Shown here piece after piece: positions 1 to 10,602 of a stretch of 64,000 bases of DNA. The position numbers were made by a program, and so were the translations under genes. Position 1 is the first letter of the stretch; every line of letters begins with the position of its first letter. The notes under the pieces were generated by a model that was not told the origin of the DNA, ran no database searches, and worked only from the letters and a program-made list of their open reading frames with translations. Origin of the DNA: Chitinophaga rhizosphaerae (GTDB lineage Bacteria; Bacteroidota; Bacteroidia; Chitinophagales; Chitinophagaceae); the NCBI RefSeq assembly GCF_003958645.1, contig NZ_RXLO01000001.1, positions 558,001-622,000 of the forward strand, given 5' to 3'.

Positions 1-767
1 CCGGGATCCCAGACGGAAAAGAGGACGCGGCGCTCGGTGGCGCTGTTGACCTGGATCCCGAAGTAGCCTTGCGAGAAACCGTTGCTCATGAAATAGGAGC
101 CGATCTTGTCTTCGCCGGAGGGGATGGTCATTTCGTTATAAAACCACTCGGCCGTGTTCCCCGCGGGGATCGTGTAGCCCATATGCACGGAGGGGCCGCG
201 GCGGCTCCAGTAATAATTGGCGGGATCGTTGGCGTATACGACGTCGCTGGCCGTAGACGCACCACTGATGATGATGTGGGACACATCGCCGAAGTAGCTG
301 CCGGTTTTGGAAATCCCTTTCAGGTCTACCCGCACATACCCCGCCGCCGCGATGGTCACGGAGCCGATGGCGTGCGTGGCATAGGAAGAACCGGTCATCG
401 TTTTCGTGAAATTGGTACCGTTAACGGTCACCTGGATGGTGCTGGAGCCCGAGGGCACCTTGGCGCGGATAGACACGTTCAGCGTGCCGGTTTGCGCGAG
501 CCGGAACCAGGCGCTGGCGATGCTGCTGGCGCTGGTCCAGTTGCCGAGGCCGTTGCTGGTGATCACTTCCGCGCCGCCGGCCGCGAGGGTGGTCACATAG
601 CCGTTGCCGGCGAGGGGAACGGAATAGGAAGAAGCGGGCGGGAGGGCGGACAGGGTTTGATCGGGTCGGGGGGCGGCGCCGGGCGTTCCGGCTTTTTCCT
701 TGCCGCAGGAGCAGAGCAATGCGCTCATCGCCAGGGCGCAACCGCTCAACAGGAGCTTGATTTTCAT
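1..767 (-). CDS. DUF3472/DUF5077-type lipoprotein, 3' end outside window
   Basis: The frame runs from an ATG at 765-767 leftward off the window edge, giving about 255 residues. The N-terminus is a lipoprotein signal: a hydrophobic stretch after MKIKLLLSG ending in the lipobox-like LLCSC. The next part has a jelly-roll-like run rich in Gly, Ser and Thr (a YVTTLAAGGAEVITSNGLGNW region), as in DUF5077. It leads into a segment with the pattern SVHMGYTIPAG, TAEWFYNEMTIP and YFMSNGFSQGYFGIQ, which I associate with DUF3472, a family of surface proteins in Bacteroidota thought to act on or bind glycans. Its enzymatic role is not known to me. No partner is visible because the gene is cut. Confidence 0.7.
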   Translation of the reverse strand, partial: MKIKLLLSGCALAMSALLCSCGKEKAGTPGAAPRPDQTLSALPPASSYSVPLAGNGYVTTLAAGGAEVITSNGLGNWTSASSIASAWFRLAQTGTLNVSIRAKVPSGSSTIQVTVNGTNFTKTMTGSSYATHAIGSVTIAAAGYVRVDLKGISKTGSYFGDVSHIIISGASTASDVVYANDPANYYWSRRGPSVHMGYTIPAGNTAEWFYNEMTIPSGEDKIGSYFMSNGFSQGYFGIQVNSATERRVLFSVWDP

Positions 768-899
768 GATTTTGGCAATTTTGTGGGTTTCGGATAAAGA
801 TGAGTGAAAACAAAAGAGTAGCCGGGTCACCGGTTGGAGCATCAACACGGTAACAGGACAACGCCGGTGGCAAAAAGGGGCTATGGGATGGGGGGATTG

Positions 900-1040
900 T
901 CAGGATATTTTCCGGAAAGTAATGCTGATTCGGCCGTTGGGAGTAGCTGCCGCGGGAATGGCATGCTGCCAAAGGGTTTGTACTTCCCGGGGCATGTAGA
1001 ACAGCGAACCGGTCGGGAGGTCGTGGTCATGGGTAAGGTA
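900..1040 (-). pseudogene. Remnant of an AlkB-family 2-oxoglutarate dioxygenase (C-terminus only)
   Basis: About 46 residues before a stop at 900 read like the end of an AlkB-type DNA/RNA dealkylase: LPTGSLFYM, then TLWQHAIP (the position of the iron-binding His) and GRISITFRKI (the two arginines that bind 2-oxoglutarate). The HxD part of the active site and the rest of the roughly 200-residue protein are absent upstream, where the frame turns into unrelated sequence. I see no other gene in the gap from 768 to 1183. The call rests on short motif similarity. Confidence 0.5.
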
Positions 1041-1183
1041 TTTTGTTACCTGACCGTCCGTCAACGGACGTAAAGTGTCCGGAACCGGACGGCCACCGAT
1101 CTTCCGAAAAACCCAAACGCCCGTCCATAGCGGATTTCCAAAATGGCAAGATGCTTGATCGCAAACCTGCATACATTTATCAC

Positions 1184-3574
1184 ATGGTCAGGAATTACAT
1201 CAAGATAGCTTTCCGGAATTTATGGAAACACCGGTCGTTTTCCGCGATCAACATCGCCGGGCTCGCTACCGGGCTCACCGCCTGTTTCTTCATCCTTTCC
1301 TATGTCCGCTTCGAATTGAGTTACGATTCGTTCCACAGCAAAGCCGACCGGATCGTTCGCCTGTCTGACGATGTCGTCACCCCCACGGAAACCATCGAGA
1401 ACGGAACTTCCGTGTTCCCGGCAGGGCCTGCCATCGCCGCGTCTTTTCCGGAAGTGGAATCCTACGCCCGCGTGGCTATGCAGGGACTGATCATGGTCCA
1501 CGGCGACAAGAAATTCGTCGAACCACGCGTTATACTCGCCGATTCCGCATTCTTCAGCATATTCAGCTTCGACCTGCTGGAAGGGAACCCGGCCAGCGTG
1601 CTGGCTGCGCCCAACAGCATCGTGCTCACGGAGCAAACGGCCATGAAATACTTCGGTAACACGTCGCCCATGGGCAAAACGCTGCAATTGCCGGGGGGAG
1701 ATTTTAACGTGGCGGTGACGGTCACCGGTGTAATGCGCGCCATGCCTGAAAACTCCCAGTTCCAGGGAGACGCCATCATTTCGCTGTCGACACTGAACAA
1801 TGTTTCCGCCAACGTGCTCACCAACTGGACCAACCACTCACCCTACACTTACCTGCTCCTCAAACCCGGCACCGATTACAAAGCCCTCGAAGCCAAACTC
1901 CCCGCTTTCCTGGAAAAACATATCGGGACGATGATGGACCAGTTGCAGATGCACTATAAATACCATCTGATCCCGATGCAGGATGTTTACCTGAATTGGG
2001 GCCACCGCCTGTATGCCGGTACCTCCGGCAGCAAGGGCAATATCCGCATCTTTGCGATAGTGGCCATGATGATCCTGCTGATCGCGTGTTTCAACTTCGT
2101 TAACCTTTCTACGGCCCGCGCCGCGGAGCGCGCCCGTGAAGTGGGCGTTCGCAAAGTGGTAGGAGCAGGGCAACGGCAGCTGGTGATGCAATATCTTGGA
2201 GAATCGGTGCTGCTGTGCCTGTTCGCGTTCCTGCTATCGCTCTTCCTTTGCCTGCTGCTGACGCCGCTTTTTAACGACCTGGCAGGGAAGACGATCATCA
2301 GCCAGGAATTTTTAGGTATGCGGGCGTTACTTTACCTGTTCTTCGGCGCCATCGGTACCGGGATGCTGGCCGGCACTTATCCGGCATGGGTGTTATCTTC
2401 CTTCCAACCCATGAAAGTGCTGAAAGGCAGGATGGTAGCAGGAAAGAATGGGGTATCCATGCGCAGGGGGCTTGTGGTGGCGCAATTCGTTATTTCACTT
2501 TCTCTGATCATCGCCACCATCGTAGTATACAAGCAAATGCGGTTCATGCAGGACCAGGATCTCGGCTTCCATCCGGACCAAACGCTCATCCTGCCCACAG
2601 GCACGAGCGCGGCTGCGGAAACCTTCCGCCATGTGGTCAGGGAAATGCCCGGCGTTCAGTCTGTCAGCCGCTCGTCCAGCGTACCGGGCCGCGACCATTC
2701 CGGCGCTTATTCCCAACTGGAAAACGTACATGGAGAATGGCAGAAAACGAATATAGACCTGTATTTCGTGGATTTTGACTTCGTGCCGCAATACCAGTTG
2801 AAACTGGTAGCCGGCCGCACTTTTTCTACCGATTTCAAAACCGATTCCACGCAGGCGATGCTGCTGAACGAAGCCGCCGTGAAGATGCTCGGCTATCCTT
2901 CTCCACAAGCTGCCATCGGCCGGAAATTCAAACAGTGGGGGAAGGAAGGCATGATCATCGGCGTCTTGAAAAATTTCCATTATCATTCGCTTCAACAGGC
3001 GATCGAGCCCCTCTGCATGCGGATCGAAGCCGATACGTGGGAGCTCATGTCCGTAAAACTGCAGGCCGCGTCCATTCCCGCAACCGTTGCCGCTATCGAA
3101 AAAGCCTGGAAAGAACGGATTACCGACGTTCCGTTTTCTTACCGGCTGCTCGACGAAGATTTTAACCGGCAATACAGACAGGATCAGCGTTTCGGCACCC
3201 TGTTCCTTTACTTTTCCATCCTCGCCGTTTTCATATCCTGCCTGGGCTTGCTGGGCCTGGTGGCCTACAGCACCGTCCGCCGTGCGCGGGAAATCGGGAT
3301 TCGAAAAGTACTGGGCGCTTCCGCTTCCAGCGTCATGATATTGCTATCGCGCGAGATCATTATCCTGATCGGCATCGCCGCGGCGATCGCTGCGCCCATC
3401 GTCTGGATCGGGATGCGGGAATGGCTGAAAGGATATGCCTACCAGACAACGCTTTCGTGGTGGGTATTTACCCTGGCGGGAATTTTCACGATTGCGGTGG
3501 CAATGCTGACCGTAAGCTTCCATTCCCTCAAGGCAGCATTCACGAATCCCGTCAAATCATTGCAAACTGATTAG
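1184..3574 (+). CDS. FtsX/MacB-like ABC transporter permease
   Basis: A 796-residue membrane protein starting MVRNYIKIAFRNLWKHR, the usual start of the two-module MacB-like permeases of Bacteroidota. Order: cytoplasmic start, first membrane helix (FSAINIAGLATGLTACFFIL), a large periplasmic domain, a block of three helices near residues 285-400, a second copy of the N-terminal pattern (MRRGLVVAQFVISLSLIIATIVV, about residue 425), a second periplasmic domain, and three final helices with the FtsX motif RRAREIGIRKVLGAS. I chose the ATG at 1184 over upstream in-frame starts because the family motif begins there. No ABC ATPase gene is adjacent. Substrate unknown; related proteins export peptides, lipoproteins or drugs. 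Confidence 0.85.
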   Translation: MVRNYIKIAFRNLWKHRSFSAINIAGLATGLTACFFILSYVRFELSYDSFHSKADRIVRLSDDVVTPTETIENGTSVFPAGPAIAASFPEVESYARVAMQGLIMVHGDKKFVEPRVILADSAFFSIFSFDLLEGNPASVLAAPNSIVLTEQTAMKYFGNTSPMGKTLQLPGGDFNVAVTVTGVMRAMPENSQFQGDAIISLSTLNNVSANVLTNWTNHSPYTYLLLKPGTDYKALEAKLPAFLEKHIGTMMDQLQMHYKYHLIPMQDVYLNWGHRLYAGTSGSKGNIRIFAIVAMMILLIACFNFVNLSTARAAERAREVGVRKVVGAGQRQLVMQYLGESVLLCLFAFLLSLFLCLLLTPLFNDLAGKTIISQEFLGMRALLYLFFGAIGTGMLAGTYPAWVLSSFQPMKVLKGRMVAGKNGVSMRRGLVVAQFVISLSLIIATIVVYKQMRFMQDQDLGFHPDQTLILPTGTSAAAETFRHVVREMPGVQSVSRSSSVPGRDHSGAYSQLENVHGEWQKTNIDLYFVDFDFVPQYQLKLVAGRTFSTDFKTDSTQAMLLNEAAVKMLGYPSPQAAIGRKFKQWGKEGMIIGVLKNFHYHSLQQAIEPLCMRIEADTWELMSVKLQAASIPATVAAIEKAWKERITDVPFSYRLLDEDFNRQYRQDQRFGTLFLYFSILAVFISCLGLLGLVAYSTVRRAREIGIRKVLGASASSVMILLSREIIILIGIAAAIAAPIVWIGMREWLKGYAYQTTLSWWVFTLAGIFTIAVAMLTVSFHSLKAAFTNPVKSLQTD

Positions 3575-3596
3575 CGCTTAGATTAAATACGCCATG

Positions 3597-3626
3597 CGCC
3601 TGTCTTTTCAGACGGGCGTTTTTTTT
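3597..3626 (+). terminator. Rho-independent terminator after the permease gene
   Basis: An 8-bp stem (CGCCTGTC with GACGGGCG, one G-T pair) and 6-base loop, followed by a run of eight T's, 22 bases after the permease stop codon. Confidence 0.8.
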
Positions 3627-3805
3627 CGGGGACCGGGCAAGGCAACGCCTGGCGGGCGGTAAATACGCAACGATTGTTCTTCGGGACGATGAGGTCGGGA
3701 CCGGGCACCTGCATGGAAAACAGAAAACAGGCATGATGGAACAAATTACCGGCCCGGTCAAACAATAACATTTCGCCGGAAGGTATTTTTGAGATGGGCG
3801 AAAAC

Positions 3806-3840
3806 GAAAAAGCGGCAACAGGAGGTTCCCGTTACCGCTT
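3806..3840 (-). terminator. Terminator of the ArsR/SRPBCC/YdeI/DoxX operon
   Basis: Read leftward, a hairpin with arms AAGCGGTAAC and GTTGCCGCTT (one mismatch) is followed by a T-rich stretch. It lies 20 bases past the stop of the DoxX gene, at the end of the four-gene operon. Confidence 0.7.
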
Positions 3841-3859
3841 CATCCGTCCCGTTAAATGT

Positions 3860-4240
3860 TCACGCAACCGCCGGCACCCTGCGGTTCTCCGGCCGGAAGA
3901 ACCACGAGATCACGGTGAGGATCAGTGCGAAGAGGGAGGGCGCAATCTGTGCGAATCCATCCCCGGAAATCACGTGAGAAATCACGGCGCCGGACATGGC
4001 AAAGAAAAAGCCCGCGTACGCCCATTCCTTCACCACGGGGAAGCCGGGCACGAGCAGCGCCACTACGCCCAGGACCTTCCAGACGCCAAGGAGCGATACG
4101 AAGTAGGCAGGATATCCCAGGTGCATGATGCCCTGTACGGAGTCCTTATATTGGATCAATTGCATGATGCCGCCGGAGAGCATGCCCAAAGCCAGCCAGA
4201 TGGTGGCGATCCAGTAAATGATTTTGCTGCTTTTTTTCAT
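3860..4240 (-). CDS. DoxX-family small membrane protein
   Basis: A 126-residue protein with four predicted membrane helices, in the DoxX/DoxD-like pattern (YWIATIWLALGMLSGGIMQL, then YFVSLLGVWKVLGVVALLVPG). The ATG at 4240 gives a Lys-rich start right before helix one; an earlier start at 4279 would overlap the upstream gene. It is the last gene of an ArsR / SRPBCC / YdeI-like operon, a common grouping in Bacteroidota. The biochemical role of such DoxX proteins is unclear; a link with redox stress is an inference from the family. Confidence 0.8.
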   Translation of the reverse strand: MKKSSKIIYWIATIWLALGMLSGGIMQLIQYKDSVQGIMHLGYPAYFVSLLGVWKVLGVVALLVPGFPVVKEWAYAGFFFAMSGAVISHVISGDGFAQIAPSLFALILTVISWFFRPENRRVPAVA

Positions 4241-4275
4241 AGTAAGTGTGTGTGAGTATGTGAGGAAAAGTTGGA

Positions 4276-4869
4276 TCAATCGTCGAGCCCTTTGCCGTCC
4301 ATGATCTGCGGAATGTATTTCTCCACGCGGGCGGCGCGGGTCTTTGCCTGTTTGGCAGCCGCGAAGTAGAGGAGGTAGCCGCGTTGCCGGCCGGGCGTCA
4401 GCGCTTCGAAGGCTTTGCGGAGCGCGGCGCTTTTGTCCAGCTTCACCTGGAACTCTTCCGCCACCGCGAATTCCGCGACTTTTTTATACTGCGGCTCCAA
4501 TCCCTGCGCTTCCACCTGGATGGCGTCTTGGACATAATTACGGATCACCGCTTTCAGTTTCCGGATGTCTTTGGCGTTGGTGAACCGGAGCTGCCGGCCT
4601 ACCTGCACGTTTTCCGTCTGCTGCACCAGCAGGCCGTTAGGGTCGGGGAGGAGGGAGCCCTTGAAGAACAGCAAGGCGCAATAATCCTTGAAACCATGCA
4701 TCAGTACTACGTTTACATTCTGATACGTGTAACAGGGAACGCCCCATTTCAGCGTTTCGCCCAGCTGGCAATCGAGCAATATGTCGCGCAAAGATTCGAA
4801 AGCCTCCTGCCATTTATCTTCACGGCCGATGAAGGCGTCTACTTTCGGATTGGTGACGATGTGTGCCAT
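4276..4869 (-). CDS. YdeI/DUF1801-type protein
   Basis: A 197-residue cytoplasmic protein. The first 125 residues fit a DUF1801-type domain (LGETLKWGVPCYTYQNVNVV and FKDYCALLFFKGSLL). The C-terminal 60 residues carry the YdeI pattern of small amphipathic helices ending in AAKQAKTRAARVEKYIPQI. YdeI-type proteins have been tied to peptide and bacteriocin resistance in some bacteria, but the molecular role is not settled. It starts 6 bases after the SRPBCC gene and belongs to the same operon. Confidence 0.8.
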   Translation of the reverse strand: MAHIVTNPKVDAFIGREDKWQEAFESLRDILLDCQLGETLKWGVPCYTYQNVNVVLMHGFKDYCALLFFKGSLLPDPNGLLVQQTENVQVGRQLRFTNAKDIRKLKAVIRNYVQDAIQVEAQGLEPQYKKVAEFAVAEEFQVKLDKSAALRKAFEALTPGRQRGYLLYFAAAKQAKTRAARVEKYIPQIMDGKGLDD

Positions 4870-4875
4870 GATGGA

Positions 4876-5343
4876 TTATTTAAGTTTGTTAACGACTTCC
4901 TGCAGTTTATTGTGCGCCATATTGATGCCCTGCGCAAAGGGGAGTTTCAGCATCTGGTCGCGGTCGGCCACGGATTTATAAACGATCTTCATGACCAGTC
5001 TGCTGGTTTCGGGAGAAAGCGATTCGAATTCGAAGAACTCCAGCTGCACGGGGAACGGGGTGTTCTCCATCTCGAACGTACGGGTGATGCGCTGTTGCGG
5101 AACAAATTCATGGATAACGCCGTTGGCCCTGAAAACCACGTTGCCTTTCGGATCGCTGGTCTCGTATTGCCAGCCGCCGTGGGCGTGGTTTTCCAGTTTG
5201 AGGACTTTTGTTCCCATCCATTGCTCCACGATCTCGGGGTCTTCATAAGCTTTAAAGAGCAACTCCAGCGGCAAATCGAATTCCCGGGTGACCACCAGTT
5301 CCTGTTTGCCTTCTTCAGCGGTGAGTTTGGTTTTTCGTTCCAT
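4876..5343 (-). CDS. SRPBCC (AHSA1/START-like) protein
   Basis: A 155-residue protein of the AHSA1-like branch of the SRPBCC fold: VVTREFDLPLELLFKAYEDPEIVEQWM near the start and LEFFEFESLSPETSRLVMKI later. The fold makes a deep pocket for hydrophobic ligands. Genes like this usually follow an ArsR regulator, as here (6-base gaps on each side). The ligand is unknown. Confidence 0.88.
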   Translation of the reverse strand: MERKTKLTAEEGKQELVVTREFDLPLELLFKAYEDPEIVEQWMGTKVLKLENHAHGGWQYETSDPKGNVVFRANGVIHEFVPQQRITRTFEMENTPFPVQLEFFEFESLSPETSRLVMKIVYKSVADRDQMLKLPFAQGINMAHNKLQEVVNKLK

Positions 5344-5349
5344 AAGATA

Positions 5350-5673
5350 CTATTTTTTAGGTTTATAGTTTTTCATGATCGCCTCCAGCTTGTTGAACCT
5401 GTCTTCCCATAACTGCCGGAACGGTTCGATGAAATCCGCGATCTCTTTCATTTTTTTAGGATTGAGGTGATAAATAACTTCCCGCCCGCTCTGCTCCGGC
5501 TCCAGCAATTCACATTCTGTGAGAATGGACAGGTGCTTGGAAACCGTGGGCCGCGCCGTGTCGAAATTGGCGGCGATGGCGCCGGCGGTCATGGACTGGG
5601 AGGCTACCAGCATCAGAATGGCCCTTCTTGTCGGGTCCGCTATAGCCTGAAAAACATCTCTTCTCAGATTCAT
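5350..5673 (-). CDS. ArsR-family transcriptional regulator
   Basis: A 107-residue winged-helix protein: [16 protein letters not shown] (dimer and DNA-binding scaffold), then [23 protein letters not shown] as the recognition helix region and [11 protein letters not shown] as the wing. No cysteine pair of the metal-sensing type is present, so the signal is probably not a metal. It leads the operon and very likely controls it through the three repeats just upstream. Confidence 0.9.
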   Translation of the reverse strand: MNLRRDVFQAIADPTRRAILMLVASQSMTAGAIAANFDTARPTVSKHLSILTECELLEPEQSGREVIYHLNPKKMKEIADFIEPFRQLWEDRFNKLEAIMKNYKPKK

Positions 5674-5676
5674 AAT

Positions 5677-5744
5677 GTAGCTATTTGACTACAAATATAA
5701 TCGTAGCTATTTAACTACACAAATTTATTTTGCCATTTGGCTAC
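5677..5744. promoter_or_regulatory. Three operator-like repeats, 26 bp apart, over the ArsR promoter
   Basis: GTAGCTATTTGACTAC ends at 5692, GTAGCTATTTAACTAC ends at 5718, and a weaker copy (TTGCCATTTGGCTAC) ends at 5744. The end points are exactly 26 bp apart. The first two copies have GTAG/CTAC inverted arms. They overlap the promoter elements and begin 4 bases upstream of the ArsR start codon, so they are the best candidates for its binding sites. Confidence 0.7.
5692..5723 (-). promoter_or_regulatory. Bacteroidota-type -33/-7 promoter for the ArsR operon
   Basis: On the minus strand TTTG (5723-5720), 20 bases, then TATATTTG (5699-5692), a perfect match to TAnnTTTG. Transcription would start about 12-15 bases before the ArsR ATG. 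Confidence 0.7.
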
Positions 5745-5853
5745 ATTTTTTTGTTCGGTGGATAGAAAATGATTGATAATGATGGATATAGTTCGTAGAT
5801 TAAGGGACGGGGCTCTGCAAACCCGCTACAGGCCCGTCAAATAGACTGCATCT

Positions 5854-5868
5854 ATTCGATAATCGAAT
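5854..5868. promoter_or_regulatory. Palindrome upstream of katG
   Basis: ATTCGAT-A-ATCGAAT, arms of 7 bp, about 98 bases before the katG start. It may be an operator for a peroxide-responsive regulator, but no regulator gene is adjacent and the motif is not one I recognise. A short GATAATGAT element at 5774-5782 is also Fur/PerR-like. Confidence 0.35.
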
Positions 5869-5944
5869 CAATCAATTTTCTTTATATTCATAAGCGGTTA
5901 ATTTTACCGCCGAACATCAACGTACCGGAAATTGTTTCTACTAA

Positions 5945-8242
<2,298 letters not shown>

Positions 8243-8266
8243 GGCAAACACATCCGATATATGAAG

Positions 8267-8297
8267 AGCAGTCTCCGCAGGGAGGCTGCTTTTTTTT
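8267..8297 (+). terminator. katG terminator
   Basis: Arms AGCAGTCTCC and GGAGGCTGCT around a 4-base loop, followed directly by T's, 25 bases past the katG stop. Confidence 0.85.
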
Positions 8298-8338
8298 GGG
8301 CCCGTTGATTTACCGTAACCAAAATCCTCCCGATCTTG

Positions 8339-9289
8339 TCACATGTTTCCGAATTGGCCGCGGGACGAAGTAAGAATGGTGAATTGTCCGCGGATGAGCG
8401 CCTCGTCTGCATCGATGGTGGCGGCGATGGGAATACCGAGGGTTTCGCAGGCCAGGGAATACAATGCTTCGTGCGTGGGACCGGCAACGAGATAAACGGC
8501 CACCCCGGCCGGAAGCGCCGCCAGTTCCGACCCGATCATCAAACCACTGAGATAGTACCAATTCTCTTCCGGATCCATGTCCTGCAACAACTGGTTCGTC
8601 CGTACCATGAACAACTCGTGCAGCAGATTCCCTGAAAAACCAGTCCTTACACCCGCCTGGAACCGCCAACGGCAAGCTTCGGATTCGACATTCCCGCCTG
8701 TATTGACGGAGGCAGAAAGAATGCTTTCCGTACTAAGCAGACCGAATATTTCCCCGGTCATAAAAGTCCTGAAACCCGTTACGCGGTGGTTATTCACGAC
8801 GATGTGCTTGGGATGCGTCCCGGGCATGATGAGAAACACGTCTTCCCGAATGGCCGGCAAATAAGCGGCGCACCCGATGGCTTTGGTTTCTTCACCTCGC
8901 ATCACGTCGTTATGTCCCGACACACCCGAAATGAGCAGAAAACGCCCTGTACCGTAAGTTCCCGATCCGGAGCCATCCAGCGACATGGGTAACGCGCTAT
9001 AAGGCAATTCCTTCATCCCGATGCTCGAAGTCGCCATCCCTGCAACCATCACCATTTTTTCCTCCAGATCGATGCCCGACCTTTCAGACAGGCGGCCCAG
9101 CTGTTCAAGGAGGGTCCCGGCGTAGAATTCTTCCCGTTGTCCGCCTTCCTGTTGCCATTGCTGCCAGGTTTTGGCAATGCCGGTATCCGAAGTTTCCTCC
9201 GCCACGACATGTAATCCGTCGAAGCTGATTATCCGCAGCCGCAGTGTGCTCGTCCCCCAATCGCAACTGATGAAATATCTATCGTTCAT
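8339..9289 (-). CDS. dgoK: 2-dehydro-3-deoxygalactonokinase
   Basis: A 316-residue sugar kinase of the DgoK family. The N-terminus ISCDWGTSTLRLRI holds the phosphate-binding loop of the ASKHA fold; MPGTHPKHIVV and FMTGEIFGLLS fit family motifs. It phosphorylates 2-keto-3-deoxygalactonate with ATP, step two of the DeLey-Doudoroff route for D-galactonate. Its ATG overlaps the stop of the transporter gene by 4 bases, and it is the last gene of the operon. Confidence 0.9.
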   Translation of the reverse strand: MNDRYFISCDWGTSTLRLRIISFDGLHVVAEETSDTGIAKTWQQWQQEGGQREEFYAGTLLEQLGRLSERSGIDLEEKMVMVAGMATSSIGMKELPYSALPMSLDGSGSGTYGTGRFLLISGVSGHNDVMRGEETKAIGCAAYLPAIREDVFLIMPGTHPKHIVVNNHRVTGFRTFMTGEIFGLLSTESILSASVNTGGNVESEACRWRFQAGVRTGFSGNLLHELFMVRTNQLLQDMDPEENWYYLSGLMIGSELAALPAGVAVYLVAGPTHEALYSLACETLGIPIAATIDADEALIRGQFTILTSSRGQFGNM

Positions 9290-10581
9290 GATTCCGTTTT
9301 TATCCGTTCCACGTTTCCGACCAAAAACAAATACGAGCCCGCCCCCACCAATCCCAGCACCGCCACAAAAACCAGTGCAGGCGCAAAATTACCGCCGCTC
9401 GCCAGCAACCCGATCACGATCGGCACTACAATCCCCGCCAATTGCCCGATGAAGTTGAATACGCCGCCGGTAAGGTTGATGAGGTGCTTCGGCGCCAATG
9501 TCGACACGAAAATCCAGGTGATGGAGGCAAACCCCACCCCGAAAAACGACAGCGACATGAAAAAGATGATCCATCCGGGTGTGTCTGCATAATTGGCGCC
9601 CAGGATCGTGGCGGAAACGAGCAGCCCGATGATGATGGGGCGTTTGCGCGCCTTGGCCGGGGAAACGCCTTTTTTCACGAGCCAGTCTGACAGGAACCCC
9701 GAGCACAAAATCCCCACGAAAGCCGCCAGGTAAGGCACCGCCGCCCAATATCCCGATTGGATGAAATCCATGCCGCGGTAATCTACCAGGTATTTCGGGA
9801 ACCAGGTGAGGAAGAACCACAACGTAGAATTCACGGCGAATTGACCGATGTAAATGCCCCATAGCTTGCGGTACGACAACACCGCTTTCAGATCCGCCCA
9901 CCGGAAGGCTTTCTTTTCGCCGGCCTGCTGCTGATCGAGCAATCCGCCACCGCGTTCGATATGCGCAAGCTCCGCTGCGTTCACGCTTTTATGGTCCGAA
10001 GGATCGCGGTAGCACACCCACCAGACGAGCCCCCAAACGATCCCGATCAAACCCGTCACCACGAACAATCCCCGCCAACCGAACTCCAGCTGGACCGTGG
10101 AAAGTACCGGCATAAGGAAAGCCAGCCCTAAAAACTGCCCTGAAGTATATACGGCGATCGCCGAAGCGCGCTCCTGGTCGGGGAACCAGTTGCTCACCAC
10201 GCGGTTGTTGATGGGAAACGCCGGCGCTTCGAACACGCCCGTGGCCATCCGCAGCCCGAACAAAGTCACGAACCCGCGCGCGAATCCCTGCATGACGGTC
10301 GCCAAAGACCATGCGATCAAACTGAAAGCATACAGCGCCCTCGGCGCAAAACGGTTCACGAGAATGCCGCCGGGCACCTGGAAGGCGAGGTACGTCCAGC
10401 TGAAAGCCGAGAAAATCAGCCCCAGCTGAACCGGCGTGAATTTGAACTCCCTGTCGATTTCGGAAGCCGCTACGGCCAGGTTGCTCCGGTCCATGTAGTT
10501 GATCACAACATTGACGAACACGAGCAGCAGCACGCGGTAGCGGATTTTGGTGGGTGTAACGTTGGAATTGATCGTTTTCAT
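9286..10581 (-). CDS. MFS transporter of the anion:cation symporter family, probable galactonate permease
   Basis: A 431-residue, 12-helix major facilitator. The start has the ACS-family signature NYMDRSNLAVAASEI after helix one, as in ExuT, GudP and DgoT, which import sugar acids with protons. Placement between galactonate dehydratase and the kinase makes D-galactonate the likely substrate. I used the ATG at 10581 rather than the upstream one at 10596 because it sits directly before the conserved start. Confidence 0.88.
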   Translation of the reverse strand: MKTINSNVTPTKIRYRVLLLVFVNVVINYMDRSNLAVAASEIDREFKFTPVQLGLIFSAFSWTYLAFQVPGGILVNRFAPRALYAFSLIAWSLATVMQGFARGFVTLFGLRMATGVFEAPAFPINNRVVSNWFPDQERASAIAVYTSGQFLGLAFLMPVLSTVQLEFGWRGLFVVTGLIGIVWGLVWWVCYRDPSDHKSVNAAELAHIERGGGLLDQQQAGEKKAFRWADLKAVLSYRKLWGIYIGQFAVNSTLWFFLTWFPKYLVDYRGMDFIQSGYWAAVPYLAAFVGILCSGFLSDWLVKKGVSPAKARKRPIIIGLLVSATILGANYADTPGWIIFFMSLSFFGVGFASITWIFVSTLAPKHLINLTGGVFNFIGQLAGIVVPIVIGLLASGGNFAPALVFVAVLGLVGAGSYLFLVGNVERIKTES

Positions 10582-10602
10582 AAAGTGGATACGCATCGCT
10601 GT

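Noticed and set aside
421..972. A 183-codon minus-strand frame before the first gene
   Set aside because: It is an Arg/Pro-rich shadow of the lipoprotein gene, whose real frame starts at 767 with a proper lipobox.
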